This document shows positions 43,277 to 52,576 of a stretch of 64,000 nt of DNA, in pieces. How positions within the stretch are numbered: position 1 is the stretch's first letter; every line of letters begins with the position of its first letter. The position numbers were made by a program, and so were the translations under genes. Source of the DNA: Pseudomonadota bacterium. GTDB taxonomy: Bacteria > Pseudomonadota > Gammaproteobacteria > Burkholderiales > Sulfuricellaceae. The stretch is from assembly GCA_021801705.1 (NCBI GenBank), contig JAJYXP010000072.1, positions 1-64,000 on the forward strand, read 5' to 3'. The notes beneath the pieces were generated by a model. That model made no database searches. It was given only the letters and a program-made list of their open reading frames with translations, and was not told the origin of the DNA.

Positions 43277-43531
43277 ATGGAATGGGATGTTGTTGAGGTA
43301 AAGCCGGAACCCGGCATGAGGTTGCAGGTCCGATTCGCGGACGGAACTCGCGGAGTGGTGAGGTTCGAGGAAGGCCACTTGACCGGCGTATTCGAGCCGT
43401 TGAAAGTGCCGGATTTTTTTAACCAGGCGTTTGTTGATGGCGGTGCGGTTGCATGGCCGGGTGACGTGGATTTGGCGCCGGACGCGATGTACCATGAAAT
43501 CAAGCAGCGTGGGGAATGGGTGCTGCGGTAA
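43277..43531 (+). CDS. DUF2442 protein
   Basis: 84 residues. EVKPEPGMRLQVRFADGTRGVVRFE near 7-31, FEPLKVPDFFNQAFVDGGAVAWPGDVDLAPDAMY-type near 40-72 are the DUF2442 core. These proteins are normally encoded after DUF4160 in toxin-antitoxin-like pairs. Here the partner is reduced to a fragment, so this copy is probably an orphan. GATAAGGAG gives a good ribosome site. Confidence 0.85.
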   Translation: MEWDVVEVKPEPGMRLQVRFADGTRGVVRFEEGHLTGVFEPLKVPDFFNQAFVDGGAVAWPGDVDLAPDAMYHEIKQRGEWVLR

Positions 43532-43627
43532 ATGGCGACGAGCCTTATTAACACAACAACACAATAGGGCACACAATAGCCAGCGTAGTGGTTGAACTAT
43601 CCGCCATTGGCGTATACAATACTATCC

Positions 43628-43940
43628 ATGGAATTCATTGAGACTCCGACCTTTACCCGCATGGTTACAACGCTGCTGTCCGACGATGAATACGGGGAAC
43701 TGCAAAACGAACTGGTGGAATATCCCGAGCGCGGCGATCTCATCAAGGGTGGCGGCGGTATCCGCAAGCTGCGCTATGCCGTGCAGGGGGCGTGGCAAGA
43801 GTGGTGGGGTTCGGGTGATTTACTACTGGGTCAAGGACAGCCACCTGATTTACATGCTGGTGGTGTATCCGAAGTCGAAAAAGGACGATCTGACCGACAA
43901 GGAAACCACCATTCTGCGCGAATTTGTGAAGGAGCTATGA
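43628..43940 (+). pseudogene. HigB/RelE-type toxin with a frameshift
   Basis: The first 54 codons read MEFIETPTFTRMVTTLLSDD, then ELVEYPERGDLIKGGGGIRK LRYAVQG. At CAGGGGGCGTGG (about 43785-43796) an extra G in a five-G run breaks the frame. The other frame continues RGKSGGVRVIYYWVKDSHLI YMLVVYPKSKKDDLTDKE to the stop at 43940. Removal of one G restores a complete 103-residue toxin. Its stop overlaps the antitoxin start. It is either a real null allele or a sequencing slip. Confidence 0.88.
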
Positions 43941-44233
43941 GCATGGAAAAGACACTGTTTGATGACCTGGTGCAAAGCCTGAAAGAAGCCAAGGACATTT
44001 CCAAAGGCAAGGCCAAGGCTTCGCGCCGCTTCGAGATCACGCCGCCCGATGTAAAAGCCTTGCGGGAGCAAATCGGGCTGTCGCAAAGCGAGTTTGCGCG
44101 GCTGATGCGGGTCAGCATCAAGACGCTGCAAAATTGGGAACAGCACCGCCGCAACCCGACCGGCCCCGCTGCTGCGCTACTCAAGATCGTATTGACGGCC
44201 CCGGACGTGGTGCTCAAGTCGTTGCACGCCTGA
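43937..44233 (+). CDS. HigA/NadS-type HTH antitoxin
   Basis: 98 residues. ITPPDVKALREQIGLSQSEF near 50 and ARLMRVSIKTLQNWEQHRRN near 70 form an XRE helix-turn-helix with the typical LSQSEFARLMRVSxKTLQNWEQ. The N-terminus DDLVQSLKEAKDISKGKAKA is the partner-binding part. It overlaps the broken toxin gene by four bases (ATGA). A retained antitoxin beside a lost toxin is stable. Confidence 0.9.
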   Translation: MSMEKTLFDDLVQSLKEAKDISKGKAKASRRFEITPPDVKALREQIGLSQSEFARLMRVSIKTLQNWEQHRRNPTGPAAALLKIVLTAPDVVLKSLHA

Positions 44234-44262
44234 CCGTCTCGAAACTCGACGATGAGCCCGCG

Positions 44263-45066
44263 AACAATAGGGGACAGACCACCATTTATTTGCTATATTT
44301 GACCATCCATTTTCCATGCGACACGATGCCTAGACGCGCCCGCATAAAGTTCGATAACACGCCGGTTCATCTGATCCAGCGTGGCAATAACCGCACAGCC
44401 TGCTTCTTCGCTGATGACGATTACCAGTTCTATCTCCATCATTTGGCCGAAGCCTGCCGCGAGGAAGGGGTGCAACTGCATGCTTATGTGCTGATGACCA
44501 ACCATGTCCATCTGCTGTTGACTCCACAACTCGGCGAAGGGCCATCACGGGTAATGAAGCGTCTGGGGCAACGTTATGTTCAATATGTCAACCGCACCTA
44601 CCGTCGTAGCGGGACATTATGGGAGGGGCGCTTCCGTTCTTGTCTTGTTGAAGAGGAAACTTATTTGTTGGGCTGTTGCCGTTATATCGAGCTTAATCCG
44701 GTGCGCGCGGCAATGGTGGTTCATCCGGCGGACTACCCATGGTCCAGCTACCGCGCAAATGCGCGGGGAGACGCTAATTCCCTGATCACGCCTCACCCGA
44801 TTTACCAGGCGCTTGGAACGGATGAGTTGCAACGCCAAGCTGCATACCGAGAGCTTTTCCGCTATCAACTAGAGCAGGGGTTGGTGGATGAAATTCGCGC
44901 GTCTACCAATGGCGGATTTGTGCTTGGCGGAGAGCGATTTCAGAAGGAAATCTCTGCGGTGCTTGGGCGGAGAACATGGCGGGGGCGCGCTGGACGCCAT
45001 GCTGCGGCGAAAGATGGGGCAGAGTGACATCTGGGTGATTGAGTAATGGTGGTCTGTCCCCTATTT
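44263..45066 (+). mobile_element. Intact RAYT element with GGGGACAGACCACC ends
   Basis: The left end is AACAATAGGGGACAGACCAC, the right end TAATGGTGGTCTGTCCCCTA, an inverted pair of about 20 bp. The transposase gene lies between. Partial copies are at 42051-42283, 42997-43091 and 40493-40600. Confidence 0.85.
44326..45027 (+). CDS. REP-associated tyrosine transposase (RAYT, IS200/IS605-like)
   Basis: 233 residues. PRRARIKFDNTPVHLIQRGN at the start, the HUH motif in VLMTNHVHLLLTP near 61-73, GQRYVQYVNRTYRRSGTLWEGRF-type region near 85-107 with the catalytic Tyr, and YLLGCCRYIELNPVRAAMV near 116 are all characteristic of TnpA-REP proteins. It acts on REP-like hairpins in single-stranded DNA. 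The full ORF and the two decayed relatives beside it suggest recent local activity. Confidence 0.93.
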   Translation: MPRRARIKFDNTPVHLIQRGNNRTACFFADDDYQFYLHHLAEACREEGVQLHAYVLMTNHVHLLLTPQLGEGPSRVMKRLGQRYVQYVNRTYRRSGTLWEGRFRSCLVEEETYLLGCCRYIELNPVRAAMVVHPADYPWSSYRANARGDANSLITPHPIYQALGTDELQRQAAYRELFRYQLEQGLVDEIRASTNGGFVLGGERFQKEISAVLGRRTWRGRAGRHAAAKDGAE

Positions 45067-45102
45067 GATGCCCTATTTGATGTGCCTATTTGTGCTATTT
45101 GT

Positions 45103-45176
45103 GTGAACCAGTCCTTCGGTATGCGTCACAACTTCTAATTTCCCGCCGGCCAGTCCGGCTTGATTTGTGAAGATTG
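45103..45176 (+). pseudogene. 3'-end scar of a second porin gene
   Basis: CAGTCCTTCGGTATGCGTCA CAACTTCTAA encodes QSFGMRHNF and stop, matching the porin end WSFGMRHVF, followed by the same post-stop sequence (TTTCCCGCCGGC, GATTGAAAC). The remaining gene body is absent. Small differences show it came from a diverged paralogue rather than a fresh duplication. Confidence 0.9.
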
Positions 45177-45206
45177 AAACGGGCCTCTTCGGAGGCCCGT
45201 TTTTTA
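45177..45206 (+). terminator. Duplicate of the porin terminator
   Basis: AAACGGGCCTCTTCGGAGGC then CCGTTTTTTAT, the same hairpin as at 41945-41974. Confidence 0.93.
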
Positions 45207-45266
45207 TGGTTGACGACAATTTCTTTTATGGCTAGACTTGACTAATAAATTAGCTAAGGAACTGCT

Positions 45267-45509
45267 ATGTCTACCCGAACTGTTAATATCCACGAAGCCA
45301 AAACTCATTTGTCGGAACTGCTGGCGCTGGCGCTGGCGGGCGAGGAGGTGGTCATCGCCAAGGCAAACAAGCCGATTGCGCGCCTGGTGCCGCTAGAGGC
45401 GCCGAGAAAGAAGCGCATATTTGGCCTGCATCGAGGGGAATTCGGCATCAGTAGTGATTTTGATGAGCCGTTGCCGGATGCGTTCTGGCTGGGCAATGGA
45501 GCAATATGA
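45267..45509 (+). CDS. Phd/YefM-family antitoxin
   Basis: 80 residues. TRTVNIHEAKTHLSELLALA at the start, then GEEVVIAKANKPIARLVPLE, is the Phd N-terminal fold. The C-terminal FGISSDFDEPLPDAFWLG is the usual toxin-binding tail (DFDEPLPxxxxxxF). It overlaps the VapC gene by four bases. Confidence 0.92.
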   Translation: MSTRTVNIHEAKTHLSELLALALAGEEVVIAKANKPIARLVPLEAPRKKRIFGLHRGEFGISSDFDEPLPDAFWLGNGAI

Positions 45510-45892
45510 ATCTGCTGCTGGATAGCCATGTTTTTTTATGGCTGATGAATGAGCCTGAGAGGGTGCCGGACCAAGTCCTGACCATGTGCGAGAATGCCGA
45601 AAACACGTTGTATTTGAGTGTTGCGAGTGTCTGGGAGTTGCAAATAAAACACGCTCTCGGCAAATTGACTATGCGGCAGCCCTTGAAGGTGATATTAGAT
45701 GAGCAGCAACAAAGCAACAGCATGGAAATTTTGCCGATCAAACTGACCCATCTGTGGAGATTGGCCGATCTCCCGCGTATTCATAACGACCCCTTCGACC
45801 GACTTCTCATTGCCCAGGCCGTTGTGGAGGATATGCACCTGATTAGCGCTGACCGGGTGTTCTCGGATTACCCAGTCAGGCTTGTCTGGTAG
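45506..45892 (+). CDS. PIN-domain VapC-type toxin
   Basis: 128 residues. NLLLDSHVFLWLMNEPERVP at the start (first Asp), YLSVASVWELQIKHALGKL near 32 (Glu), HNDPFDRLLIAQAVVEDMHLISADRVFSDY near 91-120 (DPFDR and the last Asp). These are the four acidic residues of the PIN nuclease. Partner of the upstream Phd-like antitoxin. Confidence 0.93.
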   Translation: MNLLLDSHVFLWLMNEPERVPDQVLTMCENAENTLYLSVASVWELQIKHALGKLTMRQPLKVILDEQQQSNSMEILPIKLTHLWRLADLPRIHNDPFDRLLIAQAVVEDMHLISADRVFSDYPVRLVW

Positions 45893-45971
45893 CCGGTACC
45901 CTGTAGACCGCAGCCCCCTCTTCCCTCGTCTCGCCGTGCTCGTTCGCTCATCTGGTGCTTCCGGATGAGAA

Positions 45972-48279
45972 TTAGTTGGCGGCTTTCCCGCGCAAATTTT
46001 CGCAACCCTTGCGGTTGCCAAGGTCGCAGCTTCTTTGAAAGCTATCCATAGCCTCTTTTTTTCTGTTCTGGGCAAGCAGAACGAAGCCACGGTTCAAGAT
46101 GGCCTGGCTGTTCCTGGGGTTAAGGGTTAGCGCTTTGTCGTAATCGTTCAGGGCGTCCTGAGTGCGCGATTGGGCTGCATAAATGTTCGCGCGGTTGATG
46201 TAGGCGTTCTCCTGGGCGGGATTGAGGCTAATCGCCTTGCCGAACTCCGCAATTGCTTCCTGCAATCGGCCTGAAACCATGTAAATGCCGCCCCGGTTGA
46301 CATAGGCATCGGCAAGATCCGGGTTGTACCCGATGGCCTTGTTGTAGTCCTGCAATGCATCCTGATGCCGCCCAAGGATAATATGCACATTAGCGCGATT
46401 GTAATAGATTGCGCCGTTTTCCGGCTCAAGCCGGGCGGCGCTGTCCATGTCTGCAAGCGCATCTCTACCGCGACCCAGTTGGGTGTTGACGATGCCTCGG
46501 TTCATGTAGGCCTGGGCGAGTCTTGGGCTGAGTTCGATGGCTTTGTCCAGATCGCTCAACCCGTCCTGCGGCTTGCCCAGCCGTGAATAGGCGAGGCCGC
46601 GGTTTACATAGGCTTCCGCATTCCATGGGCTGAGTTGTAGGGCGCGGTTGAAATCATTCCAGGCCTCGACAGGACGGCCGGTTTGCAGAAAGGCGGTGCC
46701 GCGGTTCAAATAAGCACCGCTGGAATCAGGTTTCAGCGCAATGGCTTTGCTGTAGTCCTGCGGCGCTTCTTCAAGGCGGTTTTGCCTGAAATTCACGATC
46801 CCGAGGTTCAAGTAGCCATCAGAATAATTTGGATTGAGAGCCACCGCCTTTTTGAAGTCAGTTTGTGCTTCCGGCAGGCGGCCAGATTCAAGATGGGCGA
46901 AGCCGCGGTTGTTATAGCTTCTTTCGACCCCCAGCAGTTTCTCGTCATGGTTTTTGGTTTTTTGCGGCAGCGTCGGACCATAGCTTTAAATTATCTGAAA
47001 AACTGTCGAGCCTGTTCCATGCAAGAGCAGCAATTACCAGGCACAGCGCGGAAAGCAGGGTGACAGCGGTTTTCCTGGGTGTTGTGGCGAGAAACGGGAG
47101 CAGCGCCACAGGCAATCCGCTCATCCAGAGATAGCTTCTGTACAGAACGAAAGGTTCCTGAATTCTTACCGAGGAGAGCTCTGTCAGAAAAAGTATCCAG
47201 GGGAACAACATTCCAAAACCGATCAGCCCTTGCCGTCCCCTCTTCAGCAGGAATCTTGCCGCAACTGCCGGATAGGCGAGAAATGCGATAAAACCTGCCA
47301 GTTCCGGCCAGGACAGGAAGTGGGTGGCGAAAGACTGGCGAATATCCACTGACATCCAGCCGGTATAGGGAACAACCCAGAGCAAAAGGTATTTGAAGAA
47401 AAGAAAGCCCTGAGTGATAACGCTCAAGGGGTAGGCGTTTTCGATATTGAGACCCTGCTGGTGCTCGCTCAACTGTGACAGCATTCCCGCCGCAAAGGGC
47501 TCGTAGGGGGCACCCAGAACCCCTTAGAATGACGAGCAGGCCAATGCCGAGGTACAGTGTGTATGGGAGCCACAGTTTTTTGCCAGGGAAAATGAGGGTT
47601 TTTGCAGCAGCAGCGTGAGGGCCAAAGCAACGCCGGGAAGCATGACGCTGTGTTCTTTCGAGAAGACCGCCAGGAAATAGAATAGTGCCGATCCAATGAA
47701 CCACTTGGTCTTGTTCCGGTTTAATCCCTCCATGTAGCAAAGGAGGGCGGCAATGCCGAACAGCGTTGCCATGATGATGCTGCGCTCCATCAGATATGCG
47801 ACACCATAAACAGCGATGGGGTGTAGCGCAAAAAGGAGAGAAGCAAAGAAGGCCGGCCAGCGTGGCTGAAGCGCGGGATTTTGCGGCCGCTCAGCGGCGG
47901 AGAGCAAGCGATAGAAAAAAACGAACAGGATAATGGCGGTCAGCGCATGCAAACTCAGGTTGCCGACGCGGTACCAGAACCAGTCCAGCCCGAACAGGTT
48001 GTACGTCCAGCCGAAGGATGCGTAGGAAAACCATCTCAGGTCAAAATGGAACAGCGAGGAGCCATATTGTTTCAAAGTGGTTTCGACGAAAAAAGGCTTG
48101 TCATCGAAAATCAGGGGGTTCCACAAGAAATGTCCATACAGCAGGATGGTTGCGGCAATCAGGAGCAGCGCGAGGAATAAATTGGCGGCGACGCCGTTGT
48201 TCGCCGTCAGCGTGCGTATCCTTTCCGTCAGGGTGGGGGTTGAGTATGCGGCGAGAGGGTCGTAGTTGCTCGTGGTCAT
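45972..48279 (-). pseudogene. TPR-repeat membrane protein gene with three frameshifts
   Basis: Three frames join into one protein of about 765 residues. 48279 to about 47580 encodes a polytopic membrane part (FLALLLIAATILLYGHFLWN, FALHPIAVYGVAYLMERSII). A shift at CAAAAAACTG (about 47580) leads to LWLPYTLYLGIGLLVILRG. A second at AAGGGGTTCTGGG (about 47525) leads to VLGAPYEPFAAGMLSQLSEH and further helices to about 46950. A third in CAAAAACC leads to about nine TPRs (EAYVNRGLAYSRLGKPQDGL and similar) to 45972. All shifts are at homopolymers. The layout resembles TMTC-like TPR membrane proteins. It may be a true pseudogene or sequence error. Confidence 0.85.
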
Positions 48280-48481
48280 GGGTAACGATTTTCTGCGTTA
48301 AATTAGCAAAGACAGGAAACCTGGCCGATAGAATAAAATGACGTTTATTTTAACCTAATTGTTGCCCATTGTAGTTTCCGCAGCCCTGCCCTTGCTCGAA
48401 CAACAAAAAACGGGGTCTACCGTCGAATTTGCAGATGACGTCCGTCAGCGTGAAGCGTTGATCTCTCTGACGGGAGGCCGG

Positions 48482-48626
48482 CTAGTAGTCAGTCATATTG
48501 AAACCGGTGGACAATCTCGTCATTCCGGCGAAAGCCGGAATCCAGAAAAATCAACAACCTGGACACCGGCTTTCGCCGGTGTGACGGTTCAACTCATCCA
48601 TGCTTTTCACCGTGACTGACTACTAG
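48482..48626 (-). repeat. 145-bp CTAG inverted-repeat element, copy A
   Basis: Ends CTAGTAGTCAGTCATATTGA and CACCGTGACTGACTACTAG, with inner stems ATTCCGGCGAAAGCCGGAAT and ACACCGGCTTTCGCCGGTGT. Its last CTAG contains the stop codon of the nitroreductase gene. In the remaining part of this 343-bp gap, 48355-48480, I see no gene. Confidence 0.95.
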
Positions 48627-49234
48627 CCCTTCACCGGGATATCCCAGTCGCCCTCGAAGAAATGCACGCCCAGCGGGGTTCTTGCTCTTTCGGCCAGTTC
48701 CAGTTCTTTCAGTTCCTGATTGTCATCGAGGACTTCCGGCTCGCCCTGGTAGCCCACCGCAATCATCGCCATGCAGGCGAATTCCTTGGGTACCTTGAAC
48801 GTGCTGCGCACCTTGTCTTCGTCGAAGCCGCCCATCTGGTGCGCCATCAGGCCGGAGGCCACGGCCTGCAAACACAGGTTTTCGGCGGCGGCGCCGGTGT
48901 CGTACTGGCCCCAGCGGTTGGGGTTGCCGTTCTTGCGGAACTGGCTGTTGGCGGTGGCCAGCACCAGCACCGGGGCGTTTTTCACCCAGTTCTGGTTCCA
49001 CTCCCCCAGGCAGTCGAAGGCTTTCTGCCAGGCGGCGGCATCGCTGTTCCTGTCCCACACGATGAAGCGCCATGGCTCGTCGCCGAAGCAGGAGGGCGCC
49101 CAGCGCGCTGCTTCCAGCAGCGAAACGATCTGCTCGCGGCTGACTTTCTTGCTGGCGTCGAAGGCGCGGCAGCTCCAGCGTCTGGCGATGAGGTCGTGTA
49201 CGTCGACCTGGGTCGAGGCGAATTTGTGTTGCAT
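48623..49234 (-). CDS. Nitroreductase-family protein
   Basis: 203 residues from the ATG at 49234 (AAGGA upstream); a start at 49261 is less likely. FMN-binding signatures: RRWSCRAFDASKKVSREQIVSLLEAARWAPSCFGDEPW near 19-56, then ANSQFRKNGNPNRWGQYDTGAAAENLCLQAVASG near 95-128 and GGFDEDKVRSTF. Such enzymes reduce nitro compounds or quinones with NAD(P)H. The TAG stop is provided by the terminal CTAG of repeat copy A. Confidence 0.9.
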   Translation of the reverse strand: MQHKFASTQVDVHDLIARRWSCRAFDASKKVSREQIVSLLEAARWAPSCFGDEPWRFIVWDRNSDAAAWQKAFDCLGEWNQNWVKNAPVLVLATANSQFRKNGNPNRWGQYDTGAAAENLCLQAVASGLMAHQMGGFDEDKVRSTFKVPKEFACMAMIAVGYQGEPEVLDDNQELKELELAERARTPLGVHFFEGDWDIPVKG

Positions 49235-49265
49235 GGCGATTCCTTTATTTAAGAAAAGCAATGTC

Positions 49266-49350
49266 AGCCACGGATTACCAAAAGTAGGCGCCTCTGGGCG
49301 ACACGGATTGGCACGGAAAAATCCGTGTGCATCCGTGTAAATCCGTGGCT
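49266..49350. repeat. CCACGGATT inverted repeat, left side of the ene-reductase gene
   Basis: GCCACGGATTACCAAAAGTA then GGCGCCTCTGGGCGACACGG. Its inverse complement is at about 50593-50634 beyond the ene-reductase gene. A local partner TCCGTGTAAATCCGTGGCTG ends at 49350. Confidence 0.85.
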
Positions 49351-49358
49351 GACAGGCC

Positions 49359-50441
49359 TTATGGGTTTATGTCGAGAAACGGGTAGTCGGTATAGCCCTT
49401 TTCGTCGCCGCCGTAGAAGCTGCTCTGGTCGGGCGTGTTGAGCGGGGCGTTCCTGGCGAAGCGTTCGGGCAGATCGGGATTGGCGATGAACGGCACGCCG
49501 AAGGCCACCAGGTCGGCATAGCCTGAAGCAAGCGCAGTCTCGGCGCGGGCCTTGTCGTAGCAGCCATTGGCCATGTATGGCCCTTTGAAACAGCGGCGCA
49601 TTTGGGCGAAGTCGAAATCCGGTTTTGGTTCGGAGCCGAAGCTGAGTTCCATGCCGTGCAGGTAGGCCAGCCCGAACGTATTCAGGGCGGATGCCATGAA
49701 ATCGAAAGTTTTCTGCGGGTTGGAGTCGTGCATGTCGTTGAAGCTGTTGATCGGCGAGAAGCGCACGCCAACGCGGTCTGCTCCCCACACGCCGGTGACG
49801 GCCGCGGTCACTTCCAGCAGCAGGCGGCTGCGGTTTTCCAGCGAGCCGCCGTAGGCGTCGGTGCGCCGGTTGGAACCGTCGCGGATGAACTGGTCGAGCA
49901 GGTAGCCGTTGGCGGCATGGATTTCCACGCCGTCGAAGCCCGCCGCCATCGCGTTCTGCGCCGCCTGGCGGTAGTCCGCGACGATGCCGGGCAATTCGCC
50001 GGTTTCCAGCGCGCGCGGCGTGACCAGGGGTTGCCAGCCGTTCGGGGTGAAGGTCTGGCTCGCCGGCAGGATGGCGGAAGGCGCAACCGGCAGGATGCCG
50101 CCCGGCTGCAGCGAGGGGTGCGAGACCCGGCCGCAGTGCCAGAGCTGCAGGAAGATTTTTCCCCCGCGGCTGTGCACCGCATCGGTGACCTGCTTCCAGC
50201 CCGCGATCTGTTCCGGGCTGTGAATGCCGGGGGTGGCGAGATAGCCGACGGCGGTGGGGGAAATCTGCGAACCTTCGCTGATGATCAGCCCGGCCGAGGC
50301 GCGTTGGCGGTAATACTCGATATTCATTGCCTGGGGCACATTGCCGGCGCCGGCGCGGTTGCGCGTCAGCGGGGCCATTACGATGCGGTTGGCGAGGGTA
50401 TGGGGGCCCATTTGCAGCGGCGTGAAAAGATCGGTGGTCAT
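49359..50441 (-). CDS. Old-yellow-enzyme family ene-reductase
   Basis: 360 residues. TTDLFTPLQMGPHTLANRIV at the start, MAPLTRNRAGAGNVP, LQLWHCGRVSHPSLQPGG near 100, FDGVEIHAANGYLLDQFIRD near 172 (the H-x-x-N substrate pair) and SNRRTDAYGGSLENRSRLLLE near 192 identify the NemA/XenB branch. FMN-dependent reduction of alpha,beta-unsaturated carbonyls, nitrate esters or maleimides is typical. The gene is bracketed by inverted copies of a 40-bp repeat. Confidence 0.93.
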   Translation of the reverse strand: MTTDLFTPLQMGPHTLANRIVMAPLTRNRAGAGNVPQAMNIEYYRQRASAGLIISEGSQISPTAVGYLATPGIHSPEQIAGWKQVTDAVHSRGGKIFLQLWHCGRVSHPSLQPGGILPVAPSAILPASQTFTPNGWQPLVTPRALETGELPGIVADYRQAAQNAMAAGFDGVEIHAANGYLLDQFIRDGSNRRTDAYGGSLENRSRLLLEVTAAVTGVWGADRVGVRFSPINSFNDMHDSNPQKTFDFMASALNTFGLAYLHGMELSFGSEPKPDFDFAQMRRCFKGPYMANGCYDKARAETALASGYADLVAFGVPFIANPDLPERFARNAPLNTPDQSSFYGGDEKGYTDYPFLDINP

Positions 50442-50467
50442 GTGTTATCCCTGTTAGATAAAAAACA

Positions 50468-50635
50468 TATTAGCCACGGATTAACACAGATAGACACAGA
50501 TGTTCACGGATTCTCAATGAACGTTGCACAAATGGCTGCCATTTCGTGAAATGTAAGAGTAACTTTCAATGGGTTTTTATCTGTGTCTATCTGTGTCGCC
50601 TAGAGGCGCCTACTTTTGGTAATCCGTGGCTAATC
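50468..50635. repeat. CCACGGATT inverted repeat, right side of the ene-reductase gene
   Basis: TTAGCCACGGATTAACACAG (50470) pairs with TCTGTGTCGCCTAGAGGCGC then CTACTTTTGGTAATCCGTGG (to 50634). The inner GCGCCTACTTTTGGTAATCC matches 49272-49297 in inverse orientation. Confidence 0.85.
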
Positions 50636-50655
50636 GCCCTTTGTTGGGTTTATGG

Positions 50656-51354
<699 letters not shown>

Positions 51355-51384
51355 GGTGGTCTCCATCTCAATCGCAAAAAGATT

Positions 51385-51507
51385 AAAACGCAAAGGCGCA
51401 AAGGGCGCAAAGTCAAGGCCTTGAAGTTGCGGGCGGCACGATCACAACCTGCGGGCTATGTTGCCGTCCAAGTTTTTTCTTTGCGTTATTTGCGCCTTTG
51501 CGTTTCC
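51385..51507. repeat. ACGCAAAGGCGCAAAGG-type hairpin
   Basis: Left arm AAAACGCAAAGGCGCAAAGG, right arm TCTTTGCGTTATTTGCGCCT then TTGCGTTT, loop about 65 bp. It belongs to the class that carries GxxExxY at 38457-38908. Confidence 0.88.
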
Positions 51508-51546
51508 GAATGTTTTGTTATGATTGATTGGATGGGAGCGATGCCC

Positions 51547-52488
51547 ATGAGTTTCAAGAAGCCAGGAGAAAACATTATTACATTTTATCGCGGCCGTTTC
51601 GCTCCCTCGCCGACCGGACCGCTGCATTTCGGCTCGCTGGTCGCGGCCGTGGGCAGTTTCCTGGAAGCGCGCAGCCGCGGCGGCGAGTGGCTGGTGCGCA
51701 TGGAAGACCTCGACCTGCCCCGCGCCGTGCCCGGAGCGGCGGACGACATCCTGCGCACGCTCGATGCCCTGGGCTTGCACTGGGATGGCGAGTTGATGTT
51801 CCAGAGCGCGCGCAACGAAGCCTACCGCGCCGCCCTGGCGGAGCTGGAGAAGCTCGGCGCGGTTTACCCCTGCGCCTGCACGCGCAGGGAAATCGCCGAT
51901 TCCGCCCTTTCCGGCATCGATGGCCCGGTTTACCCCGGCACCTGCAGCGGCGGACTGCCCGGCGGCCGTTCGGCCCGCGCCATGAGAGTGCGCGCTGACT
52001 CCGGTGCGGTCGGCTTCGACGATGGGCTGCAGGGGCGAGTCAGCCAAATGCTGGCAACGGAGGTGGGCGATTTCGTCGTGCGCCGCGCCGACGGCCTGTT
52101 CGCCTATCAGCTCGCGGTGGTGGTGGACGATGCCGAACAAGGAGTCACCCACATCGTGCGCGGCGCCGACCTGCTCGATTCCACCCCGCGCCAGATCTAC
52201 CTGCAAAAGCTGCTCGGCCTCCCCACGCCGGCCTACATGCACCTGCCGGTGGCGGTGAACGAACGCGGCGAAAAGCTCAGCAAGCAGACCCTGGCTCCAG
52301 CAGTGAGTGTCGCCAACCCGGTGGGCGCGTTGTTCGATGTGCTGGTGTTTCTCAACCAGTCGCCGCCAAGCGAGTTGATCGATGCCGATCCAGGGTCGTT
52401 CTGGAAGTGGGCGATCGCTCACTGGCGGGCGGGCAGGCTGCCAGCAGTCAGATCGAGGCCGCGATCCAGAGTAAAGGCGCTTGAATAA
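51547..52488 (+). CDS. gluQ: Glutamyl-Q tRNA(Asp) synthetase
   Basis: 313 residues from ATG 51547, the best spaced start after GGGAG; ATGs at 51520 and 51541 are alternatives. Truncated class I GluRS: RGRFAPSPTGPLHFGSLVAA near 17 (HIGH-like), LVRMEDLDLPRAVPGAADDI near 45, zinc site YPCACTRREI near 100 with YPGTC, and GEKLSKQTLAPAV near 236 (KLSKQ for KMSKS). It attaches Glu to queuosine of tRNA-Asp. There is no anticodon-binding domain, as expected. Confidence 0.93.
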   Translation: MSFKKPGENIITFYRGRFAPSPTGPLHFGSLVAAVGSFLEARSRGGEWLVRMEDLDLPRAVPGAADDILRTLDALGLHWDGELMFQSARNEAYRAALAELEKLGAVYPCACTRREIADSALSGIDGPVYPGTCSGGLPGGRSARAMRVRADSGAVGFDDGLQGRVSQMLATEVGDFVVRRADGLFAYQLAVVVDDAEQGVTHIVRGADLLDSTPRQIYLQKLLGLPTPAYMHLPVAVNERGEKLSKQTLAPAVSVANPVGALFDVLVFLNQSPPSELIDADPGSFWKWAIAHWRAGRLPAVRSRPRSRVKALE

Positions 52489-52576
52489 GAGCATGGGTTC
52501 GCAAAGGGGAAGCGATCAGGCGGGTAAGGCGAGCAAACACGATTTTTATACCCTTCAGGGTGTCCCGGGAGAAGGG

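Noticed and set aside
39896-45892. Integron cassette array as the origin of the toxin-antitoxin cluster
   Set aside because: No attC-like imperfect palindromes of constant position after each module and no integrase gene in the window.
48359-48619. Possible 86-residue gene in the nitroreductase gap
   Set aside because: More than half of it is translation of repeat copy A and there is no ribosome site.
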